Assembly: GCA_001797935.1 (NCBI GenBank)
Contig: MGQT01000055.1
Span: 1-5,722, forward strand
Source: Deltaproteobacteria bacterium RBG_16_54_18
GTDB taxonomy: Bacteria > Desulfobacterota > B13-G15 > RBG-16-54-18
Length of the DNA stretch: 5,722 nt
Reading direction: 5' to 3'
Shown here: piece by piece, positions 1 to 5,717 of the stretch
How the letters are laid out: each line of letters begins with the position of its first letter
Position numbering within the stretch: the first letter of the stretch is position 1
Notes under the pieces: model-generated
What the model was told of the DNA's origin: nothing
The model's input: the letters and a program-made list of their open reading frames with translations, nothing else
The model's database searches: none
Position numbers and translations under genes: made by a program

Positions 1-2
1 AA

Positions 3-152
3 GAAGATGAGCAATTCAGGACTATCACGGTTCCCCTCCCCTCAGCCGTCTTGCTCCCGGGAGCAAACAAGCTCACCATCATCGCCGCCGGCCCCAAAGG
101 CGGCAATCACGATGATTTTGCCATCCGTGAGGTAAAGCTCGTTCAGTGGTAG
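3..152 (+). CDS. C-terminal end of a protein with a beta-sandwich-like tail (partial, 5' end outside window)
   Basis: This frame is open from the window edge to a TAG at 150-152 and encodes about 49 residues. The visible tail contains 'LLPGANKLTIIAAGP', then a Gly/Asn-rich turn, then 'DDFAIREVKLVQW'. Alternating hydrophobic strands with an L-x-G-x-N-x-L-x-I turn and a terminal D-D-F-x-(I/L)-x-x-V-x-L strand resemble the last strands of galactose-binding-like or other jelly-roll domains, often appended to secreted or surface proteins. That is a pattern-level inference from a short fragment. The main part of the protein is not visible, so no function is assigned. No terminator separates it from the lipoprotein gene 59 nt downstream, so the two may be co-transcribed. 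Confidence 0.6.
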   Translation, partial: EDEQFRTITVPLPSAVLLPGANKLTIIAAGPKGGNHDDFAIREVKLVQW

Positions 153-200
153 GGAAAGGAATCCCTGCCTCTTCACATTCCACATTGCGAAATTCTTGGC

Positions 201-206
201 AGGAGG
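201..206 (+). promoter_or_regulatory. Shine-Dalgarno site that sets the lipoprotein start
   Basis: A perfect AGGAGG sits 5 nt before the ATG at 212. The frame is also open upstream to a GTG at 146, but that codon has no such site and would bury the signal peptide inside the protein. Confidence 0.85.
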
Positions 207-211
207 ACTCG

Positions 212-625
212 ATGAGCAAGAAGCTTTGTATTGTACTCTTTCTTATTTCTCTGTTTCTTTTTTCCTGTACCGTGCAGAAAGGCCCGAACATGAAGGAAGG
301 GCTGTGGGAGATAACGGTCAAGATGGATATACCGGGGATGCCGGTGCAGATGGCCCCCCAGACCTATACGCAGTGTCTGACACAAAAAGAGGCAGTACCC
401 AAGCCAAAGGAGGAGAACAACACGTGTGAGATCGTTAAGCAGGATATCAAGGGCGACACGGTCTCCTGGCTGGTGGAGTGTAAAACAAAGGAAGGCACCG
501 CCGTGAGCGACGGAACGATAACCTATAAAGGGGATACCATGCAAGGCATCATCACGATGACACAGGGGAGCATGAAGGCGACCCAGCACCTTGCAGGGAG
601 ATGGATCGGCGCGTGTAAGAAGTAA
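212..625 (+). CDS. DUF3617-type lipoprotein
   Basis: The protein has 137 residues. The N-terminus is a classic lipoprotein signal: K3-K4, a hydrophobic core at about 5-17, and a lipobox LFSC with the lipidated Cys at 19. Residue +2 is Thr, so there is no Asp inner-membrane retention signal and an outer-membrane periplasmic location is likely. The mature part begins with the DUF3617 pattern 'GLWEITVKMDIPGMP' (30-44). It then has 'QCLTQKEA' (Cys55), Cys72, a W86..C90 strand and a C-terminal 'GRWIGACKK' with Cys135. The four mature cysteines (55, 72, 90, 135) could form two disulfides. The family's function is unknown to me; members are small exported proteins. It lies 59 nt after the preceding gene and ends just before a strong terminator. 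The family call rests on motif recognition, not a search. Confidence 0.82.
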   Translation: MSKKLCIVLFLISLFLFSCTVQKGPNMKEGLWEITVKMDIPGMPVQMAPQTYTQCLTQKEAVPKPKEENNTCEIVKQDIKGDTVSWLVECKTKEGTAVSDGTITYKGDTMQGIITMTQGSMKATQHLAGRWIGACKK

Positions 626-642
626 TATAAAAATCAGCCGTC

Positions 643-679
643 AAAAGAGGCCGGGTCTTATGATCTGGCCTCTTTTTTT
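643..679 (+). terminator. Intrinsic terminator between convergent genes, probably bidirectional
   Basis: A perfect 10-bp stem is formed by AAAAGAGGCC (643-652) and GGCCTCTTTT (667-676). It can be extended inward by G-U and Watson-Crick pairs (653-656 with 663-666), leaving a 6-nt loop. On the plus strand the stem runs into seven T's (673-679), giving a strong rho-independent terminator for the lipoprotein gene. On the minus strand the same stem follows the apgM stop codon directly and ends in four T's, so it can also stop the convergent operon, probably less efficiently. Confidence 0.88.
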
Positions 680-1883
680 ATGCCCCGAATTTCTCCAGCT
701 TCAAGGCCGAGGCGAGCATCAGGGGCATCTCATCGATCGCCAAAAACCTCCCCAAGCCCCCCTTCGCGCACGCCGCCTCGGTGAATTCCGCGACGTCATC
801 TACCCGCTCGAAGGGCGAACAGAGAACAAACGGATTGGGATGCCAGCTGTGTCCCTTGAGCAGGGCCGGTGTCGAATGGTCTCCGGTCACGGCGATGACA
901 TCCGGGTTGAGAGACAAGAGCTCGGGAATAGAGCGGTCCACCTCCTCAATCACCGCCACCTTCTTCTCAAAATTGCCGTCCTCCCCATAGCTGTCGGTCT
1001 TTTTGATGTGGAGAAAAAAGAAGTCAAAACTGTCATAGTTCGCCTTGAGGGTCTTAAACTCATCTGCGATCGTCTCACCGGTGGAGAGGATCTCCATCCC
1101 CACCAAGCGGGCCAACCCCTTGTACATGGGATAGGTCGCGATACAGGCCGGGGTAAGCTTGAAGAGCTCGGCCATGCTGGGGATTGCCGGGATCTGGGAG
1201 ATGCCCCGCAGCAGGATCGTGTTGGCCGGGTGATGGTCACGTAAGACCTGATTTGCCTGTTCGAGAAAAAGTCCGATGAGACGGGCAGTTTGTTCGGCCT
1301 CCGGGGCCAACGCTGCCGGCGGCCGGGGGGGATGGCCCTCACGCTGCGGGTCGGTATCCTCGATCCTGCCGTCGAGCCCTTCGGCAGTAAAGCGCAGGAC
1401 AAAACGGTGTTCCTTGCCGTTTCTGATCTCCACACGGGCACCTGCTATCTCCGTGATGCTCTCCTGCAGCAGCGCGCAAAGCTCCTGGTTCTTTTCGGTC
1501 GGGATGCGGCCCGCCCGGCGGTCGACGATGATCCCCTGCTCATCCATTGTGGCGAAATTCCCTCGGGCAACCACGTCGTTCTTGCCGAGCGCCATGCCGA
1601 TGCCCAGGGCCTCCAGCACCCCCCTGCCGATCTCATAACGCAACGGATCGTAGCCGAACATCCCCAGGTGTCCGGGCCCGCTCCCCGGGGTAATGCCGGG
1701 TGAGACCGGATCGGCCACGCCGCAGACCGCGCAAGAGGCCAGGGCGTCCAGATGGGGGGTGTGGGCCGCCTCCAGCTCCGTCTTCCCCGCAACGCGCAGT
1801 CCCCCTACCCCATCCAAGACCAAGAGCACGATCTTGGAGGGCGTTTTGATTGTTAACGAGCGGATGATCTCCTGGCTGACCAT
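678..1883 (-). CDS. apgM: 2,3-bisphosphoglycerate-independent phosphoglycerate mutase, archaeal (ApgM) type
   Basis: This cytosolic enzyme of the alkaline-phosphatase superfamily interconverts 3-phosphoglycerate and 2-phosphoglycerate in glycolysis and gluconeogenesis. The protein has 401 residues, the usual size for the ApgM branch (the classical GpmI is about 510). The N-terminal metal motif is 'VLLVLDGVGG' with D24. The nucleophile motif is 'PGITPGSGPGHLGMFGYDP' with predicted nucleophile S68. The C-terminal metal-site segments are 'HIKKTDSYGEDGNF' (D297, with E301 where a His is often found), 'AVTGDHSTP' (D335, H336) and 'GHSWHPNPF' (H345/H348). The start at 1883 is chosen because AGGAGG lies 6 nt upstream; an in-frame upstream extension to 1946 lacks such support and would overlap midA further. 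The gene starts 31 nt inside midA and is last in the operon, with its stop codon in the T-tract of the shared terminator. Confidence 0.93.
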   Translation of the reverse strand: MVSQEIIRSLTIKTPSKIVLLVLDGVGGLRVAGKTELEAAHTPHLDALASCAVCGVADPVSPGITPGSGPGHLGMFGYDPLRYEIGRGVLEALGIGMALGKNDVVARGNFATMDEQGIIVDRRAGRIPTEKNQELCALLQESITEIAGARVEIRNGKEHRFVLRFTAEGLDGRIEDTDPQREGHPPRPPAALAPEAEQTARLIGLFLEQANQVLRDHHPANTILLRGISQIPAIPSMAELFKLTPACIATYPMYKGLARLVGMEILSTGETIADEFKTLKANYDSFDFFFLHIKKTDSYGEDGNFEKKVAVIEEVDRSIPELLSLNPDVIAVTGDHSTPALLKGHSWHPNPFVLCSPFERVDDVAEFTEAACAKGGLGRFLAIDEMPLMLASALKLEKFGA

Positions 1884-3022
1884 GATTCGCCTCCTGTAAG
1901 CCCGTCGAGCTGAGGGGAGTATACACCCTTGTGTTGAATTAGGCATTGAAATTGCGCCCCCAGCCCCCCGGGGAGGATGAGGTGCTTGATCGTGAGGCGC
2001 TCGTTGAGCGCCTCGCTATTTCCCTTCCCGTTGTCTTCATCTTCACCCAGCCCTTGTTGTGCCGCCTGTTCCAGGATCCCCAAGGCCAGAAGGAAACGGT
2101 ATTGCGGGACAAGGCCGGTAAGCGCAATGCCCAATCCCTCACCGCAGACAATCAGCGAGGTGAAATCCACATGAGCGGTCATATCCTGCATCCCCGGGTT
2201 GCGGTACGGGTCAGTCAAGGCCCGGTGTCCTTGATAGCACATAAGGGTCCCATCTCTGCGCAAAGGGCTGTAAAGTTCCTCGGCCCGATACCCGTAGTCG
2301 ATCGTCATCACAAATCCCTGCGCCAGGGCCTTGGCCACGGCGGCGAGCCAGCGCAAGGCCTCCAGGTTTACCTCGGCCTGCTGCCCTTCGGCCAGGGTAA
2401 TGCCCAGGCGCTGGAAATAGGCCGCGAGCTCCGGCGTCGATAACGCCCCTTGCACCCCCTTCAATTCCCCCTCCTCCAGGTCCACATAGATCTCGCGCAG
2501 CCCCTCCCCTGTCATCACCACCCGGTGCACGGGAAACGAATCCACGAGTTCATTGGACAAGAAGCACCCCGTTATCTTCATCCCCTCCATTTCGCTGGGC
2601 AGGTACCAGGACACCTTCCCCGCGTGAGGTCGTAGCATGTCTTTTTGGCGCTCGATGACGGCCAAGGCGCGCTCTACCATATAATAGCGGAGGGCCTCGT
2701 AGAAGTGGGGTGTCTCACGCTGCACGGAACCAAGGATATCCCGGCAGAGATATCCCTCACCCCCTCCCATTTCTACGATCGTAAATGCCCCTTCCCCCAT
2801 GATCTGCCACATCTGGGTGATCTGCCTGGCTATGAGGGCCCCAAAGATGGGGTGCACCGTCGGGCTGGTATAATAGTCGCCCCCCTTGCCCCGGCGACCT
2901 TTCCCCGAAGTATAGTACCCGTACCGGGGGTGGTAGAGGCAGCGCTCCATAAACCAGGCAAAGGGGAGAGGTCCCCTTGCCCTGATCTCCTCCGCAATAA
3001 CCTGTTGCAAGCCCTCTGTCAT
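1853..3022 (-). CDS. MidA/NDUFAF7-family SAM-dependent methyltransferase (DUF185)
   Basis: The protein has 389 residues, typical for the family. The N-terminal region has 'RYGYYTS' and 'YYTSPTVHPIFGALIARQ' (50-67). The SAM-binding loop is 'EMGGGEG' (84-90), matching the E-x-G-x-G-x-G pattern. The family motif 'SNELVDSFPVHRV' (156-168) follows, then 'IDYGY' (241-245), a 'GTLMCY..H' segment (258-266) and 'NPGMQDMTAHVDF' (275-287). The C-terminus 'KHLILPGGLGAQFQCLIQHKG' is also family-like. The mitochondrial member NDUFAF7 methylates an arginine of complex I subunit NDUFS2; the substrate of bacterial members is generally unknown, and no complex I gene is visible here. The last residues (about 376-389, Ser/Arg-rich) look unconserved and overlap the apgM start. 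The ATG lies 18 nt after the nfo stop and has only a weak upstream AGGG, so translation may depend on read-on from nfo. Confidence 0.9.
   Translation of the reverse strand: MTEGLQQVIAEEIRARGPLPFAWFMERCLYHPRYGYYTSGKGRRGKGGDYYTSPTVHPIFGALIARQITQMWQIMGEGAFTIVEMGGGEGYLCRDILGSVQRETPHFYEALRYYMVERALAVIERQKDMLRPHAGKVSWYLPSEMEGMKITGCFLSNELVDSFPVHRVVMTGEGLREIYVDLEEGELKGVQGALSTPELAAYFQRLGITLAEGQQAEVNLEALRWLAAVAKALAQGFVMTIDYGYRAEELYSPLRRDGTLMCYQGHRALTDPYRNPGMQDMTAHVDFTSLIVCGEGLGIALTGLVPQYRFLLALGILEQAAQQGLGEDEDNGKGNSEALNERLTIKHLILPGGLGAQFQCLIQHKGVYSPQLDGLTGGESWSARRSSAR
1890..1895 (-). promoter_or_regulatory. Shine-Dalgarno site of apgM, located inside midA
   Basis: On the minus strand a perfect AGGAGG precedes ATG (1883-1881) by 6 nt. 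It lies within the last codons of midA, so ribosomes finishing midA pass directly over it. It decides the apgM start and suggests translational coupling. Confidence 0.85.
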
Positions 3023-3040
3023 AGCCCTGTCAATAACGCC

Positions 3041-3907
3041 TTATGATAACCCCCTAAGAGTCTGGAGATTGACGCCGTCCCAATCCGCTCCCTCCGGGGT
3101 CCTCCCCTTGGGGGTCTCCAGGATAAAGGGGCGGCCGGCCAGCCGGGGATCCTGCAACAGACGCCGGAAGGTATCCAGGCCGATATACCCCTGGCCGATG
3201 TGCGCATGGCGATCCACCCGGGAGCCCAAATCGGTCTTCGAGTCGTTCACATGGATGAGCCTGAGCCGCTCCAGACCGACAACGCGCTGAAACCCCTCCA
3301 ACGTGGCCTCGTACCCTTCCGGCGTTCTTATATCATATCCCGCGGCGAAGACGTGACATGTGTCGAGACAGATGCCCACGGCCTCCGGTAACGCAATCTG
3401 TTCGAGGATAACGGCAAAGTGCTCAAAGCGATTGCCGAGCATCGCCCCCTGCCCGGCCGTCGTCTCCAGGAGGATCATGACCCCTTCTCCCCCCTGTCGT
3501 GCCCCCTGTCGTGAAAGGACGAGATTAATGCCCTGGGCGATGCGCGCGAGCCCCTGGTGCTCGCCGCTTCCCCGGTGGGATCCGGGATGTATCACCAGAC
3601 AGGGAAGGCCGAGCACGGCCGCCCGCTCTCGCTCCTCTCCAAGGGCCTCCACAGACCGTTGAAAGAGTGCGGGATCAGGGGAGGCAAGATTGATAAGATA
3701 GCTGTCATGAGCCGCTACCGGCGTGACGCCGGTGGCCGCCTGCGCCTGGGCAAAGGCCGCGTGCGCCTCCTGCGTCAGGGGCCTGGCGTGCCACTGATTG
3801 GCATTTTTGGTAAAGAGCTGGATGACATCACACCCCCGCTCCTTCCCGCGCCATAACGCCTGCGCGAGCCCCCCGGCAATGGACATGTGAGCACCGAGCA
3901 GTCTCAT
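3041..3907 (-). CDS. nfo: Endonuclease IV (deoxyribonuclease IV, AP endonuclease)
   Basis: This is a base-excision-repair enzyme that cuts DNA 5' of abasic sites using a trinuclear zinc centre in a TIM barrel. The protein has 288 residues; the E. coli enzyme has 285. It opens with 'GAHMSIAGGL' (5-14). All nine zinc ligands are present by motif: H67 ('AAHDSY'), H107 ('VIHPGSH'), E148 ('LLETTAGQG'), D182 and H185 ('LDTCHVFAAGYD'), H219 ('IHVNDSK'), D232 and H234 ('DRHAHIGQG'), and E264 ('ILETPKG'). Their spacing equals that of E. coli Nfo (recalled numbering) except for +5 residues between H107 and E148, where the gene carries a 12-bp tandem duplication. The ATG follows the phosphomutase stop by 19 nt without a clear Shine-Dalgarno site, which suggests coupling. 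There is no sign of truncation, so it is predicted active. Confidence 0.96.
   Translation of the reverse strand: MRLLGAHMSIAGGLAQALWRGKERGCDVIQLFTKNANQWHARPLTQEAHAAFAQAQAATGVTPVAAHDSYLINLASPDPALFQRSVEALGEERERAAVLGLPCLVIHPGSHRGSGEHQGLARIAQGINLVLSRQGARQGGEGVMILLETTAGQGAMLGNRFEHFAVILEQIALPEAVGICLDTCHVFAAGYDIRTPEGYEATLEGFQRVVGLERLRLIHVNDSKTDLGSRVDRHAHIGQGYIGLDTFRRLLQDPRLAGRPFILETPKGRTPEGADWDGVNLQTLRGLS
3490..3513. repeat. 12-bp perfect tandem duplication inside nfo
   Basis: CCCCCTGTCGTG occurs twice back to back (3490-3501 and 3502-3513). On the coding (minus) strand it keeps the frame and yields the repeated residues in 'SRQGARQGG' (about 132-140). This is the only region where the protein is longer than expected between zinc ligands. 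Confidence 0.9.
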
Positions 3908-3926
3908 CGACCGGCGGGAAGCCTTG

Positions 3927-5282
3927 CTATCGTACCCCCTGCATCAGCCCCTGCAGCGCTGTCTCGATCATCCCCCTGATCTCTGCCAGGCGCGCCTCGG
4001 ACGTGGCCTCAAACCGCAGGACCAGGGCCGGTTGCGTATTGGAAGCGCGCAAGAGGCCCCAGCCGTCGGGAAACTTGACCCGCATGCCGTCAACCGTGAT
4101 GACCTCGTACCGCTGGCGGAAATGCGCGGTGGCCTGCTCCACGATCTTGAACTTGACCTCATCGGGGCATTCTATCCTGATCTCCGGCGTGGCATAGGTC
4201 CGGGGTATCCCCGCTAAGAGCTCTGAGACTTTTTTCCCGCCCTTGCTCACAATCTCCAGGAGGCGGCAGGAGGCATAGATGGCATCGTCGTAGCCGAAAT
4301 AGCGGTCGGCGAAAAACAGGTGCCCGCTCATCTCGCCGGCCAGCAAGGCCTTTTCCTGCTTCATCTTGTCTTTGATGAGCGAATGGCCGGTCTTCCACAT
4401 AATGGCGCGTCCACCCAGCCGTTCGATCTCATCATAGAGGGTCTGCGAACACTTGACCTCTCCAATAAACGTCCCTGACGTGCGTTCCTTGAGAATAGCG
4501 CGGGCGAAGATGATCATCAGCTTATCCCCCCAGATGATCCCCCCCTGTTCGTCGATGACCCCGATACGGTCGGCGTCGCCGTCATAGGCGATGCCCAGCT
4601 CCGCCCCGGTATCGCGCACGGTGGCGATGAGGTCCGCGAGGTTCTTTTCCACCGTGGGATCAGGATGGTGATGGGGGAAATGGCCGTCCATATCGATATA
4701 GAGCGGCTCCACGTCACACCCCAGCTCGCGCAAGAGGGGAACGGCCACCACGCCGCCGGTCCCGTTGCCGGCATCGACGGCAACCTTGATCGCGCGGTCC
4801 AGCCGGATGTTTTCCAAAAGGTAGGACTGATAGTCTTTAATGATATCGCGTTGTCGAAGATCCCCTTTCCCCTGGACGTACTCCCGCTGTTCGATGATCT
4901 CCCGTACCCGCTGAATTTCTTGGCCGTAGATGGCGTCCTTCCCCACGCAGATCTTAAAGCCGTTGAACTCCGGCGGGTTATGGCTGCCGGTGATCATGAT
5001 GCCCCCCTCCTGTTGCAGGTGCACGATGGAAAAATAGAGTAACGGCGTGGGACACACCCCGACATCAATAACCTCCATGCCGCTCGCCAACAGGCCCTCC
5101 GTCAGGGCATCGAAAAAAGGGGCAGAGCTGAGACGGCAATCCCTCCCCACGGTGATCCGTGTAACTCCGTGCCGCGCGAAGTAGCTCCCCGCGCCCCTGC
5201 CGAGCGCCAGGACGGTTTCCGGCGTCAGATCGGTATCGACCACCCCTCTGATATCGTATTCTCTAAAAATCACGGGATTCAT
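3927..5282 (-). CDS. manB: Phosphomannomutase/phosphoglucomutase (AlgC/ManB type)
   Basis: This alpha-D-phosphohexomutase interconverts hexose 6-phosphates and hexose 1-phosphates (mannose and/or glucose). It supplies sugar-1-phosphates for nucleotide sugars used in LPS, exopolysaccharide or glycogen. The protein has 451 residues, close to other AlgC-type enzymes. Domain 1 begins 'FREYDIRG' (6-13) and carries the phosphoserine loop 'TGSHNPPEFNGFK' with catalytic S100. Domain 2 has 'DAGNGTGG' (170-177). The metal loop is 'DGDADR' (D234, D236, D238). Domain 3 has the sugar-recognition loop 'GEMSGH' (316-321), and domain 4 the phosphate-binding 'RASNTQP' (412-418). The ATG at 5282 is chosen because GGAGG lies 6 nt upstream and the family normally starts just before the FREYDIRG segment. 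An in-frame GTG at 5297 is an alternative that would add five residues. Sequence alone does not separate mannose from glucose preference, so the symbol could equally be algC or pgm-like. It heads the tight four-gene run. Confidence 0.93.
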   Translation of the reverse strand: MNPVIFREYDIRGVVDTDLTPETVLALGRGAGSYFARHGVTRITVGRDCRLSSAPFFDALTEGLLASGMEVIDVGVCPTPLLYFSIVHLQQEGGIMITGSHNPPEFNGFKICVGKDAIYGQEIQRVREIIEQREYVQGKGDLRQRDIIKDYQSYLLENIRLDRAIKVAVDAGNGTGGVVAVPLLRELGCDVEPLYIDMDGHFPHHHPDPTVEKNLADLIATVRDTGAELGIAYDGDADRIGVIDEQGGIIWGDKLMIIFARAILKERTSGTFIGEVKCSQTLYDEIERLGGRAIMWKTGHSLIKDKMKQEKALLAGEMSGHLFFADRYFGYDDAIYASCRLLEIVSKGGKKVSELLAGIPRTYATPEIRIECPDEVKFKIVEQATAHFRQRYEVITVDGMRVKFPDGWGLLRASNTQPALVLRFEATSEARLAEIRGMIETALQGLMQGVR

Positions 5283-5286
5283 CGGA

Positions 5287-5293
5287 CCCCTCC
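5287..5293 (-). promoter_or_regulatory. Shine-Dalgarno site of the phosphomutase gene
   Basis: On the minus strand the site reads GGAGGGG. The GGAGG core lies 6 nt before the ATG at 5282 and favours this start over the GTG at 5297, which has only a GAGG (5308-5305) upstream. Confidence 0.75.
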
Positions 5294-5368
5294 ACACATG
5301 ATTGCCTCGTTGCTATCCCTGGGAAAGCGCCGGTTAAAAAAGGTGAACGTGGTGTCGACAAGCCGTGG

Positions 5369-5417
5369 GGAAAAACGGTTTTTCCGGTTTCCTCTTCGGC
5401 AACTGAGAAAACCGGAA
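5369..5417 (-). other. Overlapping inverted repeats in the gap upstream of the phosphomutase gene (possible terminator or attenuator)
   Basis: The 153-nt gap 5283-5435 holds no gene. It contains a 9-bp inverted repeat, TTCCGGTTT (5382-5390) with AAACCGGAA (5409-5417), with three further inner pairs possible after one mismatch. A second, 7-bp inverted repeat, GGAAAAA (5369-5375) with TTTTTCC (5379-5385), has a 3-nt loop and shares positions 5382-5385 with the first, so both cannot form at once. In the minus direction the first hairpin begins 18 nt after the membrane-protein stop and is followed seven nt later by five T's. It is therefore not a textbook terminator, though it could act as a weak one. 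No convincing -35/-10 promoter pair was found in the gap. Confidence 0.4.
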
Positions 5418-5435
5418 CGACCTTCAGCGGGAATC

Positions 5436-5717
5436 TCATTTCCCGAAAAACTTCATCCCGCTTACCGAGAGAAAAATCATAGCGATGATCTTAAAAAACA
5501 CATGAATGCTGAAGGCCAGCTTGATACCGTACTGATAGCTCAAAAATAAGGAAAAATCCGCGACAAAAAGAAAGCCCACGGTACAGATAACCAAGTTGAT
5601 CACCGTCGCGATCAAGCCGCCCTTATATTTCCTCCGCGCAAAGTAAAAGACGATCATAATGATCAAATAGACCGTCAACATCAGGCAAAGCGCAAGCAAC
5701 AAACCCGTCACGTCCAT
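5436..5717 (-). CDS. Small three-helix membrane protein of unknown function
   Basis: The visible protein has 93 residues and I do not recognise its family. Three hydrophobic segments are clear, at about 5-27, 35-59 and 67-87. A basic loop 'ARRKYKGG' (27-34) between the first two suggests this loop is cytoplasmic. A short polar stretch with Y61, Q62, Y63 separates helices two and three, and the tail is 'GMKFFGK'. No signal peptidase site or catalytic motif is visible. The ATG at 5717 lies only 5 nt from the window end, the codon before it is CCC and the partial codon before that could be a start, so the true N-terminus may lie outside. Its composition (about 43% GC) is far below that of the downstream operon; membrane codon bias explains part of this. 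It is co-directional with the phosphomutase gene but separated by 153 nt. Confidence 0.7.
   Translation of the reverse strand: MDVTGLLLALCLMLTVYLIIMIVFYFARRKYKGGLIATVINLVICTVGFLFVADFSLFLSYQYGIKLAFSIHVFFKIIAMIFLSVSGMKFFGK

Noticed and set aside
146..211. Upstream in-frame extension of the lipoprotein from a GTG at 146
   Set aside because: It overlaps the preceding gene's end, lacks a Shine-Dalgarno site, and would put 22 residues ahead of a canonical lipoprotein signal that starts at the well-placed ATG at 212.
591..1244. 217-codon open frame on the plus strand opposite apgM
   Set aside because: It lies antisense to a strongly supported enzyme gene, crosses the terminator, and its translation is rich in Arg/Gly/His without any domain motif. 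It is a shadow of GC-rich coding sequence.
1884..1946. Upstream in-frame extension of apgM to 1946
   Set aside because: The added residues are Arg-rich and unlike the family N-terminus; the ATG at 1883 has a perfect AGGAGG at ideal spacing.
1946..2443. 165-codon plus-strand open frame opposite midA
   Set aside because: It is antisense to midA, which shows the full set of family motifs; there is no plausible ribosome-binding site or recognisable domain.
5353..5360. 8-bp palindrome TGTCGACA as a possible operator
   Set aside because: It is too short and a single copy, with no paired half-sites or nearby promoter; it is expected by chance at this length.
5169..5549. 126-codon plus-strand open frame spanning the phosphomutase start, the gap and part of the membrane-protein gene
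   Set aside because: It is antisense to two better-supported genes and has low-complexity basic composition and no motif, so it is not annotated as a gene in the gap.
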